NCBI GenBank assembly: GCA_030549335.1
Contig: JAUKPH010000026.1
Span: 868,001 to 932,000, forward strand
Reading direction: 5' to 3'
Length of the DNA stretch: 64,000 nucleotides
Source of the DNA: Pontederia crassipes
Taxonomy: Eukaryota > Streptophyta > Magnoliopsida > Commelinales > Pontederiaceae
Positions within the stretch are counted from its first letter, which is position 1. The number at the start of each line of letters is the position of its first letter. Below the pieces are notes generated by a model. That model was not told where the DNA came from and ran no database searches. It saw nothing but the letters and a program-made list of their open reading frames with translations. Position numbers and translations under genes: made by a program. This document shows, piece after piece, positions 1-10,717 of the stretch.

Positions 1-708
1 ACTTTGCTCCATCCTTGAAAGTTATCGTGGCGTGGCAGGCGAGGCTGCGGCACGACACGACGCTTGCGATTGATGCTCCTTAGCCGATAGGATGATATTC
101 CTTCGCCGAAAGGGACCATGAACCTTAATGCTTAGACACTAGCCAACTTCTTCCATGAAGCGGTTGTGCACTTCACGTTGCATGCATGGGCATGCGATGC
201 GACGTCATGAAATACTGAGCAGCGCCAGGTCATCACGATAATGCATGACCGACAATCCCTGAATGTGACACGGGTCCTCCGAGTTACACGATACTTGTGT
301 AAGCGATCTCATGGTATGAGTAACGCAAAACCATCATGCGGAGCATATGGCCACTCTTGACGCTGCGCGACACTTCAAGATTCCCGACTGTATACCTAGA
401 GTGAGCGACGCATGACCGTGTCGGTTAGGCGGGGTGATCAGTCCGCCATCATGATGCATGACGGATGTTCCTTGACACGACACGGGTGTATGAGAAACAT
501 GCTGCGGGGCACGACTGGGCGTGCGGCGAGGAAGCTTGCCAAGCATTCCTCGTTGGCATCCATGATCAAAGACCATGGTACCAGTTCGCCTGGGCGTGAT
601 GGAGTATTTGAGCGGAAGCACATTTCCTACGCCAGGGCACATTGCGACGACACAAGCGAGTCATCGTCGCTGGGTAATCCGAGCAGGAAGAACTGCTCTG
701 ATACCACT
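1..708 (-). mobile_element. Internal leader of an LTR retrotransposon, cut by the window edge
   Basis: This GC-rich block follows the primer-binding site on the minus strand, so it is the leader and possibly the start of gag of the element whose LTR lies at 709-1351. The longest minus reading frame (334-642, 102 codons) has no zinc knuckle, protease or RT motif and matches no family I recognise. The rest of the element, including the second LTR and its target duplication, lies left of the window. Element type (gypsy or copia) cannot be decided here. What is seen: position after the primer site. What is inferred: its identity as leader. Confidence 0.6.
695..706 (-). other. Primer-binding site, tRNA-iMet type
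   Basis: On the minus strand this reads TGGTATCAGAGC, the usual plant LTR-retrotransposon primer site complementary to the 3' end of initiator tRNA-Met. It sits 2 nt (707-708) inside the LTR edge at 709, which fixes both the orientation of the element and the inner LTR boundary. Confidence 0.85.
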
Positions 709-1351
709 TGTCACGGGGTCATTCTCGGACATTAGACCACGTGCGGCGACTAGGCGGAAAGGCACTTAGCCAAGCCTGTTTTGAGTTTGCAGCGGAAGTT
801 TTATGTTCGAGACGACTATGCCGAGAGTCGCTCTTATAGGCATTCAATCACGGACATGACTAGAGTGTTGGACTACTCGTCATGGGGACCGTGGCATTGG
901 CACGTTGCGGCACCAATGCAGGGGCGACGAAGAGACCACGGGACGCCACGAAGGGACACCGATGTGGGTTGCCACCCCACGCTCAAGGCCATAATATTAG
1001 AATTAAAGGAAAGATTACTTGTATTAAATATGATGAAACATAACATACAATTAGGCCTCGGAAGGCACTAGTGAACTCCTTCCAGTGTACCGTAGGTGTA
1101 GGAGTCTTATTACATATTTAAGATGCAAAAGACGTGCCCTATGGGATCGTCACCTACTTGGCCATTCATAAGGACGACCTTTACAAGATAAATGCCCTAA
1201 GGGCGGATAACTTGGAATTCCGCAATATTACGCAATGCGGGCGGCTGCATGTGTTCCATGTTTTCGGCGCTGAGCGGCCGAGGGCTATAAGTCTCGTGGC
1301 ACTGGTGCCGCGAGGCTTCACGCTTCGTGTCACGGGAAACGCCCCGTGACA
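709..1351 (-). mobile_element. 5' LTR (643 bp) of a minus-strand retrotransposon
   Basis: The plus strand begins TGTCACGGGG (709-718) and ends CCCCGTGACA (1342-1351), a perfect 10-bp terminal inverted repeat with canonical TG/CA ends. The inner edge is confirmed by the primer site at 695-706. The outer edge abuts satellite B, which resumes at 1352 inside its CG box, so the element landed in a B monomer. The outer 24 bp form their own hairpin: TGTCACGGG (1328-1336) pairs with CCCGTGACA (1343-1351). The LTR changes composition at about 995-1125 to an AT-rich stretch. No coding function; the overlapping short reading frames are shadows. The target duplication cannot be tested because the other end is outside the window. 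Confidence 0.8.
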
Positions 1352-2040
1352 CGCACGAAATTTCGTACCCCCGAAAAATTTTTGCCCGAGTCCATTTTTT
1401 CGTCTCAATCATCTCATCATGCATCAACAGGCATGAAAGCGTCTAAAATTTCGCATATTTTGACAGTGTAAAAAATTTCGCATTTTTTTACCTTCTTGGA
1501 TGAAAACACGAGTAAAAAGCGTGCACGCGAAATTTAGCACCCCCGAAAAATTTTCGCCCGAGTCCTCTTTTTCGTCCCAATCATCTCATCATGCATCAAC
1601 ATGCACGAAAGCGTCAAAAGTTTTGCATCTTTTGACACCATAAAAATTTTCGCGTTTTTTGACCTTCTTGGCTGGAAACAAGAGTAAAAGGCGCGCGCGC
1701 GAAATTTCGCACCCGCGAAAAATTTTCGCCCGAGTCCATTTTTTCATCCCAATCATCTCACCATGCATCAACAGGCATGAAAGCGTCGAAAAATTCGCAT
1801 CTTTTGACAGTGTAAAAAATTTCGCATTTTTTTACCTTCTTGGCTGAAAACACGAGTCAAAGGCGCGAGCGCGAAATTTTGCACCCCCGGAAAATTTTTG
1901 CCCAAGTCCATTTTTTCGTCCCCATGCATCAACATGCACGAAAGCATTGAAAATTTTGCATCTTTTGATAGCGTAAAAAATTTCGCATCTTTTGACCTTC
2001 TTGGCTGAAAACACGAGTAAAAGGCGCGAAAAAGAGCGCG
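1352..2040 (-). repeat. Satellite B, about 4 monomers, reverse orientation
   Basis: Reverse complement of the 172-bp monomer that fills 41467-64000: the CG box next to CGAAATTTCG, the CCTTTTACTCG block and GATGCATG recur in order on the minus strand. The first monomer is interrupted by the LTR at 709-1351. The last monomer ends at about 2028-2040 in a degenerate CG-rich stretch abutting satellite A. Confidence 0.93.
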
Positions 2041-3055
2041 TGAAACTGAGTTAAAGTTCTAAAGATTTACCACCTCTTAGGATACCCATATGTTATAGTA
2101 AGTCTATGACTTAGATATTTGAATCTTACTCTAAGACTCTAATCCCAAAGATCTTTATAATTCATTGTAACTATAAAACTACGATTTGAAATAAAGTTAA
2201 AGTTCTAAATATCTACCAGCTCTTAGGATACCAAAAGGTTATAATAAGTATCTATAAGTTAAAGCTTTGAACCTTTGTCTAAGAGTCTAATCTCCAAGAG
2301 CTTTATCATTGTTTGTTACGGTTCAACTATGATTCCAAATAGAGCTATAGTTCTAAAGATCTATCACCTCTTAAGATTCCCAAAGGTTATAATAAGTATC
2401 TATAACATAGTGCTTTGATCAATACTACAAGAATCTAATGCCCAAGAGGTTTCTCATTGATTGTAACATTTGAACTACTGTTTCAAATAGAGATAAATTC
2501 TGAAGATCTATCACATCTTATGATACTAATGGTTATACTGAGTATCTATAACTTACAGCCTTGAACCTTACTGTAAGAGCTTTATCATTGATTGTGACGG
2601 TTCAACTACGGTTTGAAATAGAGTTAAAGTTCTAAAGATCTACCACCTCTTAGGATGCCTAATGGTTACAATAAGTGTCTATAAATTAAAGCTATGAACC
2701 TCACTCTAAGAATCTAATACCCAAGAGCTTTATCATTGCTTGTAATGATTCTACTTTGGTTTGGAATTGAAAAGATGTTCTAAATATCTATCACCACCTA
2801 GCATAACCAAAAGTTATAATAAGTATCAATAACTTACTCTAAGACTCTAATCCGCAAGAGCTTGATCATTGATTGTGACGGTTCAACTACAGTTTGAAAT
2901 AGAGTTAAAGTTCTAAAGATCTATGACCTCTTAGCAATGCCCAAGAGCTTTATCATTGCTTGTAACGGTTCAACTATGGTTTGAAATAAAGTAAAAGTTC
3001 TAAAGATTACCACCTCTTACGATGCCCAATGGTTACAATAAGTATCTATAACTTA
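2041..3055 (+). repeat. Satellite A block, about 7 monomers, plus
   Basis: Divergent copies of the 148-bp monomer, seen from recurring AGTTAAAGTTCTAAAGATCT-like starts, CACCTCTTAGGAT and GCTTTATCATTG blocks. Several copies carry internal deletions (for example around 2830 and 2935), so spacing is irregular. It begins at the TGAAA phase of the monomer, the same phase at which the far-right A block meets satellite B. It ends in mid-monomer where a transposon-derived block begins. Confidence 0.92.
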
Positions 3056-3546
3056 ATTAGGGTTAAAACACTTAGTTATGAGAAAAAAATATGATCGGCC
3101 ATCACTTAAGTTCCAAGCAGCTGAAGCAAACAAGTGAGAGACGCTCAAAGGGACATTTTTCCAAACTTCTATACGACCTCAGAAAATTCTGAAAAACATA
3201 TATAAGCCACTTAACATTATCTTTTCACCGTAGAAAAATTATCAAAGGAAGAACTCGAGCGAAACGACCTGGGGAAAATCGGGAACATCGGCTGTTCCTG
3301 GTGAGTTTTGATCCGGAAATTGTTCTTCTGATTGAGAGAATCATTACTTCGTGATAAACGAACCATAAATTATGAAATTTTTTATTGATGATCCATTCGA
3401 AGTTAGCTTTTCATGGCCTCTGGAATCACCTAAAAAGGAGTTTTATAGAGGAAGTTATGAACTTAACTTCGCATATCACTCATCTTGTTCCGAGTCTGAT
3501 GCAAGTTCCATTTGTAAATTAGGGCACGATTAGAATAGAGTGAATT
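3056..3546. mobile_element. Left part of an unclassified LTR-like insertion
   Basis: Non-satellite sequence that interrupts satellite A. It resumes beyond the solo LTR at 6013-7874, so the two parts are one older insertion of roughly 2.35 kb. No reading frame with a recognisable domain is present. The left edge against satellite A shows no TG terminus, so the insertion is probably 5' truncated. The last 5 bases (3542-3546, GAATT) are the target duplication of the nested solo LTR. Confidence 0.5.
3542..3546. other. Left target-site duplication GAATT
   Basis: The five bases GAATT lie directly before the TGTAACATCC start of the solo LTR and are repeated exactly at 6008-6012 directly after its end. 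Confidence 0.85.
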
Positions 3547-6007
3547 TGTAACATCCTGAACGAAATAAAAAAATAAAGAAAATGGGGCCAAGAGCCCACA
3601 CGCGCACAAGGCCCAAAAGCCCACTCCTCTAAACTAATGCCCAAAAGCCCCCCACCTAAGCACTCCCATCTCCCTCTCATTACCCATGTAGGCAGCACCA
3701 AGGAGCTAAGCAAAAACCCCAAAGAGGCACCCCAAAACCCTTTGTGCAAAGGAAGCTCCACCCCACCATTTCCCTCAAGCTTCTCTCGGCCAGCACCCAA
3801 GCTACAGTGTTCGAATACTGTAGCTACAGTAAGCACATGTCTCTCTTTTCATTTGGGTGTTAGCATGCAAATGAGCTTACCATGTTTTCTTTCTCTCCCT
3901 AGTTACTGTAGCTGAACCAGGGTATTAAGGAAGGAAGCTAGGTTTAAGGAATCTTAATCAAGGTATGCTTGAGGGGATTCAAACCTTCCTAATCTTCTCT
4001 CTAATGATGTTTGCATGTATGGATTAGGGCATAAAGAACATAACTTTTCTTCTTAGAGAGAAGATTTGGGAAATGTGCATCTTATATGTAATGCTCCTTA
4101 GTTACTACTCCATTGCTAATCATGTTTAGAATCTCATGTGCTTTATGTATTATCAATCTCAATGTTCTATTGTTAATCATGTTTAGATGTATAATGACTA
4201 TTGTGGTTTATTAGCTCATTATGAAATCTTCTAAAGCTTATGTACATTCATAAGTGTGATTAGCATGTTGAAAGTATTTATGTGAAAACCCCATGTGGTT
4301 CATGATTAAAGTACTAAAAATGTTGAGAAATGCCTCATATGATACGGCCCAGAACGGGCGACCGATAATGTATCGGTCGACCATTCTGGAAGCATTTGTA
4401 GTATCGAACAAGTCCAATTGTCGATCGATTCTATAATGGTCATCCATTTTGGAAGGGTCAAACATTCTGTGATTAGCGGACGATCAAATACCTTGTTTCG
4501 ATCGTCCGATAGCAATGTAAAGGTCAACCGATATACTAACGATCGTCCGATATGTGTGGTCGAGACATTCGACACATTCTGTGATTAGCGAACGTCCGAG
4601 CACCTTGTTTCGGTCATCCGAAAGCTAAGTATCGATCGACCGATATCTCAGCGGTCGTCCGATTTAAGTAGACATCACATTCTGTGATTAGCGAACGAAC
4701 CTGAACACAGTTTTGGTCATCCCAAAGTACCAAAATGGTCGACCGATAATCAGACCGATCTCCCGATATAAGACCCGTGGTCGACCGTTACCCAAAACGA
4801 TCGTCCGATTCTAGAAGATGATTGGTTATGATTGAATGTTCACACTTAGCATGATTTGAAGTTTCTATGATCTTAAATAGGGTTAAAACAAGCAACTTGT
4901 GATGAATGAATGTATGTATTGATGAATGTAAGTAAAAAATGGATTGGCATGAAGGTGTCTTGTTGTAATCGTGGAGGGGAATAAAGTCTTCACTTTCTAG
5001 CTTATGTGATGTATTCCCGGGGAAGTAAAGTCTTACCATTGTGGTATGTACTTCCAAGTGGGACAATCGTCTTGGCCTAGCTAGCCAAGTTACCCGCGAA
5101 TCAATATGGTCTTCCCAATCACCAAGATAATAAGCTATTTTAGTCAAGATAGAAGATGAAAAGATGAAGTAAAGTGGAAAGTAAAGTCTTACAAATATGT
5201 ATGTACTTTTCAAAGATGACTTGGGACAAAAAGATGATGATGATGAAAGCGCCAAATAGGATGCTAATGTATGTCCCCTTGTCATAAGATGTTATGTAAG
5301 AAGACGTTCAAGAAAAGCAAGATAAATGATGATATGCCTTTCCATAATGATAAGTTATCATATGTTTCAATCTAATGATTATGATGTTACATGCTTATCT
5401 TATCTTGCCATGATGATATGTCCATATGCCATATAGTGTGCATAAGTAGCTCATAGCATGGATATGACTTATGTTCTATGATGATGATATGCATATGCCA
5501 TGACATGTAGAGATTATGTCATAAGATCATAGCATGCATGGGCCTTAACATACTCTAACGGGAGAAATCATGTGCACCCCATGGATCCCTGCAGGTATGG
5601 ACGAGGCTTAGATTCGGTGGCGAGGGCCTCTTGATGGATACATTGCACATGGGTTGGTCGGGCTACGGCCCAAGTTATCTTATTTATCTTATGATGATGA
5701 ACTCTTATAAGAGTCAAGTATGTATGGCTTATGGGCCTTTGAGTCTTTTACTTTTATTTGGACTCCTTTATGTATTATGAACCCTCTGTTGGGTCTTGAT
5801 GTTAGAGCCTATGTGGCCCATGAGCTAGTCATGTATCTTGGGTTATTTTATGAAGTCTTCCGCTATTTTCAAAATATTATCGTTTATGTTTATTATATTA
5901 TGTTCCCGCTGCAAAGTTTTATGAAATTAGGTCAAAGTCATGTCAATGTGACGTCGCCTAAGGTTCGGCAAAGTTTTAAATTGGGGCCAAATTTTGGGGG
6001 CGTTACA
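3547..6007 (+). mobile_element. Solo LTR, 2461 bp, with intact ends and 5-bp target duplication
   Basis: Starts TGTAACATCC and ends GGGGGCGTTACA; the outer 6 bases (TGTAAC/GTTACA) are perfect inverted repeats, and GAATT flanks both sides. There is no primer site, polypurine tract or pol sequence inside, so this is a single LTR left by recombination between the two LTRs of a full element. The TGTAACATCC start and long LTR resemble plant Ty3/gypsy chromovirus LTRs, which suggests plus orientation, but no coding part is left to confirm it. It carries a minisatellite at about 4350-4810. A minus reading frame of 165 codons (4788-5285) has no domain and is not a gene. Confidence 0.85.
4350..4810. 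repeat. Minisatellite within the solo LTR, about 103-112 bp period
   Basis: CATTCTGTGATTAGCG recurs at 4463, 4575 and 4678, each time followed by clusters of GGTCGACCGAT or CGATCGTCCGAT variants. The palindromic GTCGAC/CGATCG core makes this stretch rich in small inverted repeats. A similar motif cluster occurs in the unrelated Sirevirus LTR at 9814-10149. Confidence 0.75.
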
Positions 6008-6012
6008 GAATT
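6008..6012. other. Right target-site duplication GAATT
   Basis: Exact copy of 3542-3546, directly after the GTTACA end of the solo LTR. Confidence 0.85.
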
Positions 6013-7874
6013 AGAGTTGAAATTTGGCTATGCTTAAATGGACATTCCAAGGGTTCGGTGAGAGGTGGAATCATCCTATTTGGACGTGTATCGTGGGAGA
6101 AATGATTTTTTCATTTCAGAGTTATTCTTTTGTCAGATTCCATAACATGGACAGATTATGACCCGAATTAACTATTTTTATTTTAAGTCTATACAGTGTG
6201 TTAAATTCTCTAATTTTTATGACAAATTACTAATGAAGTCTAATTTTCAGGAAAATTATGCCCTAGTTAAAGGGACAAGTACGAAGAAACATATAAATCA
6301 ATATTTCAGTGACACACAGTCTGCAAGGGCACAAACCCTAGGTCAGATTGCTTGGGATGTCCTGACTTACTCACTTGGAATTTGATAATGACATTTGGGG
6401 GTTGGAAACCTTAATTAGAATCATAAGATTTGCCTATGTGGTTAAGAAGTTATGAATTATTTGTTGACATGAGAATGCATTGCATATTACCTTATTAGTG
6501 ATTTGGAAGTAAAAAGACATTATTCTTTATAGGAAAACATCGAGTTGCAAGTGAAAGGGAGGAAATCTAATAAACCTCCTTGCAGTGAAAAAGTACAAGG
6601 TGAGTGGGTAAATTTACAACATGGTAAAATGTTATATGTTAGTTGTTTTATTTATGGTATTACCTCAAGCAAAGATTATTATTGTTATTATTGAAACATA
6701 TCTTGAGCTATGAAAAGTATTTATGATATGTTTCAAGGATTTCATATGAGATGAAGTAACGTCTTATACAAAAATGTTTTCAGGAAACAATGCTTGTGAA
6801 GTGAAAATAAGTTTTACTTGATAATGACATGTGATTATGGCACGTGTATTTTGATATTGTTAAACTCCATACGTTCATTAGCCATACTACTTGAAAAAGG
6901 TCTTTGGGACCGCATTCGGTATACATGAAGTCTTTGGGGCGTACATCGGGTGTCTTTGCCCTTTGGGGGCTGCTCTGCGTGCACGTATTGACCCATGATT
7001 TGCTCTGCGTATTCGAAAAATCATGATTGGGTGGCACACAATCATGATTGAGATATGTATTGACTAATGATTTGCTCTGCGTATCTGAGACTCTTGATTT
7101 TGACGCTCTACTTTACTATATGACACACAATCATAGAGGGATATGTATTGACCCATGATTTGCTCTGCGTATTCGTGACTCTTGATTATGAAGCTTTGCT
7201 TAACTGTATGACACATGATCATAGAGGGATACGTATTGACCCATGATGAGTATGTGCAATGACACATGTGTGGAGTTTGATTATGAAAATTATGATATCT
7301 TGAGTTACTTTTACTTCTGAGAAAGTTCATATGATTTGACTAATTATGTTATATGTGCTATATTTTAAATGTTTTCCCCTATGTTGTACTTTTATTCCAC
7401 TCACTGAGCAAATGATTATTGCTCATAGTACCCATTTTAAAATTGTCAGATACTCGTAAGTTCTTGATTTGAGTTGACTGGGAGCTTATTTTGCTGCATA
7501 TAGAAGAGGTCGAGCCGCTGGAGCACTTTAATCCCCCTTCACTTTTGTTTTCGGAAGCATGCATGTAATAGATAGTCTTAGATCTTGTAATTAAGTTTGT
7601 GAGAAATTTTTTGTAAGGTTGTATAAGACTTGATCCTGTGGGGTTATATGTGAGATGGTTTGTGAAAAAAAATATAATGACAATATGCGAATGTCCTATC
7701 TTATAGCTTTTTATTAAACTTTGATGAATATATATGTGTCTTTTGTATGTATTGACAAATAACATAAGATAAGTAAGGGAGGGAGGTTTTGCCAATTTTA
7801 TTTTTAGAATTGCTAAATATAATTAAGATTACGATAATTGGGACTACAACTTGGTCACGGAGTTGTGTGTGACA
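6013..7874. mobile_element. Right part of the older LTR-like insertion
   Basis: Continuation of 3056-3546 beyond the solo LTR. AT-rich, with no domain-bearing reading frame. It ends GTGTGTGACA at 7865-7874, an LTR-like CA terminus, and satellite A resumes at about 7875. Taken with the missing TG start on the left, a truncated solo LTR or 3' LTR fragment is the simplest reading; the family is not identifiable. It contains a short minisatellite at 6970-7260. Confidence 0.5.
6970..7260. repeat. Minisatellite, 72-88 bp period, 4 copies
   Basis: GTATTGACCCATGATT (one copy reads GTATTGACTAATGATT) recurs at 6985, 7057, 7145 and 7233, the first three followed by TGCTCTGCGTAT. It lies inside LTR-like sequence, where such internal tandem repeats are common. 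Confidence 0.75.
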
Positions 7875-9209
7875 ATGAAAATAATGTTAAAGTTCTAAAA
7901 AACTACCACCTCTTAGGATACCCAAAGGTTATAATAAGTGTCTATGACTTAGAGCTTTGAACCTCACTTTAAGAATCTAATCCCCGGGAACGTTATCATT
8001 GATTGTAAAGGTTCAACTACGATTTGAAATAGAGTAAAAGTTCTAAAGATGTATCACCTCTTAGCATACCCAAAGCTTATAATAACTTAGTGCTTTGAAG
8101 CTATCATTGATTGTAACGGTTCAACTATGGTTTGAAATAGAGTTAAAGTTCTAAAGATCTACCACCTCTTAGAATATCCAAAGGTTATAATAAGTGTCTA
8201 TAACTTAGAGCTTTGAACCTTACTCTAAGACTCTAATACCCAATAGCTTTATCATTGATTGTAACGAGTCAACTACGTTTTGAAATAGAGTTAAAGTTCT
8301 AACGATCTACCTCCTCTTCGGATACCCAAACTTTATAGCTCGTATCTATAAGTTAGAGCTTTGAACCATACTCTAATCCTCTAATCCCAAAGAGCTTTAT
8401 CATTGATTGTAATGGTTCAACTATAGTTTGAAATAGAGTTAAAGTTCTAAAGATCTACCACCTCTTAGCATACCCAAAGGTTATAATAATAATCTATAAC
8501 TTAGAGCTTTGAACGTCACTCTAAGGCTCCAAAGCCGATGAGTTTTATCATTGATTGTAATGGTTCAACTATGATTTGAAATAGAGTTAAAATTCTAAAG
8601 ATGTACCACCTCTTAGGATCCCCAAAGGTTATAATAAGTGTCTATAACCTAGACCATTGAACCTTACTCTAAGACTTTAAAACCCCAAGAGCTTTATCAT
8701 TGATTGTTACGGTTCAACTATGATTTGAAATATTGTTAAAGTTCTAAAGATATACCACCTCTTAGGATACCCAATGGTTATAATAAGTATATATAACTTA
8801 GGACTTTGAAGCATACTCTAAGACTCCAATCCCTAAGAGCTATATCATTGGTTGTAACGGTTCAACTATGGTTTGAAATACAGTTAAAGTTCGAAAGACC
8901 TACCACCTCTTAGGACACCCCAATGATCATAATTTGTATCTATAACTCAGAGCTTTGAACCTTACTCTAAGATTTGAATACCTAAGAGCATTATCATTGA
9001 TTGTAACGGTTCAACTACGATTTGAAATAGAGTTAAAATTCTAAAGATCTATCACCCCTAAGGATACCAAAAGGTTATTATAACTATCTATAACCTAGAG
9101 CTTGGAACCTTACTCTAAGAGTCTAAATCCCAAGAGCTATATCATTAATTCTAACCGTTCAATTACGGTTGAAACAGAGTTAAATTTCTAAATATCTATC
9201 AGCTCTTAA
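7875..9209 (+). repeat. Satellite A block, about 9 monomers, plus
   Basis: 148-bp monomers in the same orientation as 2041-3055, restarting at a different monomer phase after the insertion (about 70 bp of a monomer are missing across it). Copies are diverged from each other by scattered substitutions. The block ends abruptly at the LTR terminus at 9210. Confidence 0.93.
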
Positions 9210-9231
9210 TGTAGGATCGAAAGCACCAAGA

Positions 9232-9244
9232 GGGGGGGGGGGGG
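9232..9244 (+). repeat. G13 homopolymer in the LTR
   Basis: Thirteen consecutive G on the plus strand near the outer end of the LTR. Length may be uncertain in the assembly because long homopolymers are error-prone. Confidence 0.9.
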
Positions 9245-9813
9245 TGAATTGGTGTTTTAAAAAAAACTTTTGGGAAACTCGCTTTTGAAAAAAAAACACT
9301 AAAAATGATCACAAGCAAATAATAAAAAGGGAGCAAGAAAGCAAACACAGTGAGCCACAATATGTTGACGAGGTTTGGCCCTAACTCTTTGGCCTACGTC
9401 CCCGCTCCGACTTCTCGACCTCGAGACCGCCGGAGATCCACTATCTTTCTCTTTTCTTGTAGGGAGAAAACAACCCTTTTTACACCACACGCCTTCTTCT
9501 CCGCTCAAGAGGTGAGGCACTCCTCTTTTACAATGAGCTTTCAATCTTTTCTAGATCAGAGAATAACTATACCCTCAAACTCTCTTCTTTTACAGAATTT
9601 TCACACTCAAGGTTTGGAAGAGAAAAGGGAAGAACTTGCAAATTTTGGCTCAAAAACTTGAAATACTCTTTTCAATAGTTTTGCTTGCTTGGATAAACTT
9701 TCTTCAAGCTTTGGCACTCCTTTTATAGTCTTGTACAGGTGAGAATCTCATCCAGATAATTTTCCATTATTTTTTCCTTGAAAAGTAGCTGTTACTGTTC
9801 ATCTGGCACTAGG

Positions 9814-10149
9814 GCCGGTCGACCGCATTATTGGGCCAGTCAACCGGTCAATATGATCGTTGTAGAATATTTGTTCCCTTCTTAAGCTGTCCGGTTGACC
9901 TGTCCTTCAGCCGAAACGTCGACCGGTATAGTCTCGACTTTTTCTGAAATTCATCCTTTACTGTTCGGTCGACCGGTGCAACGACCGGAATATCAACCGG
10001 TACAGTCTTGACATATTTTGAATTAGTGCCTGAGCTATTCGGTCGACCGATGTAATGACCGTATCATCGACCGGTATAGTCTCGACATTTCTTCTACTTG
10101 ATATCGATCGACCGGTCTTCACAGACTGATCGATCAGTCGACCGGTCGT
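9814..10149. repeat. GTCGACCGGT motif cluster in the Sirevirus LTR
   Basis: About ten copies or near-copies of GGTCGACCGGT occur here, partly as a degenerate tandem repeat of about 75-80 bp (compare the blocks from 9967 and from 10040, each motif followed by a TATAGTCTCGAC- or TACAGTCTTGAC-like tail). Two more copies lie at 12604-12640 in the internal region. Confidence 0.7.
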
Positions 10150-10248
10150 ATCCTAAAATTGCATTTTCATCATTTCAATGGACAATTTTTCTTGCAACTT
10201 TGATCATATCAATTCTACACCTGCATATCAAAATATGAGATTCAACAA

Positions 10249-10261
10249 TCTCCCCCTTTTT
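10249..10261 (-). other. Polypurine tract, with three more copies inside
   Basis: Minus strand AAAAAGGGGGAGA directly before the LTR start, the expected plus-strand primer site. Further GGGGGAG tracts on the minus strand lie near 10338, 10370 and 10628. Repeated polypurine tracts next to the 3' LTR are a known Sirevirus trait, and so is the neighbouring GATAATGAC/GACATCATC sequence. Confidence 0.75.
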
Positions 10262-10717
10262 GATAATGACAAACAAATTGTACGATAAAGAGAGAAAAGA
10301 AATTGACTGTAGGTTAAGATAGTAAGTAATGAGCATGCTCCCCCTACATTCATGCATATTTCACATTTTCTCCCCCTAAATAGTTGGCCTTAATATCATT
10401 ATAATAATATGGAGCAATATGAACATTATAACGTCAAATAAAGAACAACAGACATGGGGTTCAAATAAAGCATAAATAAGCAAGTTATCACATTACATCC
10501 ATAGTCAACAGTACATCGTATATGCATGCACTAATACATGTGATTGCAATCACGACAAAATGGTGCATGACACTAATACAAACATCAAACATTCAAACAT
10601 CGTCCCATCCTACCATCCTAACCACTTCTCCCCCTTTTGACATCATCAAAGAGCACGGCAAGACACCTACAACTCATCGGGACTATCATCATCTTGAGCT
10701 ACTGGAGGAACGAATCC

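Larger units (their letters stand above)
9210..10247 (-). mobile_element. 3' LTR (1038 bp) of a Sirevirus-type copia element
   Basis: The plus strand starts TGTAGGATCGAAAG and ends GATTCAACA; on the minus strand the LTR runs TGTTGAATC to CGATCCTACA. Its inner edge is fixed by the polypurine tract at 10249-10261. The G-run followed by GTGAATTGG near the outer end is typical of Sirevirus-like copia LTRs, and the associated RT supports that lineage. The outer edge touches satellite A with CTTAA at 9205-9209 as the candidate target site; its partner is lost because the element is truncated at the other end. The short plus reading frame at 9350-9661 is an LTR shadow. Confidence 0.8.

Noticed and set aside
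412-735. Plus-strand frame of 107 codons near the left edge
   Set aside because: Antisense to the leader of a minus-strand retrotransposon and running across its primer site and LTR edge; no domain.
1-1351. GC-rich left edge considered as rDNA spacer or rRNA
   Set aside because: No rRNA core sequence is recognisable; the primer site and LTR inverted repeats explain it as a retrotransposon.
4788-5285. 165-codon minus frame in the solo LTR
   Set aside because: No motif, low complexity (Ser- and His-rich), and wholly inside a well-delimited LTR.
2041-9209. Satellite A considered as interstitial telomere repeat (TAACCCT-like)
   Set aside because: The period is 148 bp and no run of the 7-mer telomere repeat is present.
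9350-9661. 103-codon plus frame in the Sirevirus LTR
   Set aside because: Antisense within an LTR with defined ends; no domain.
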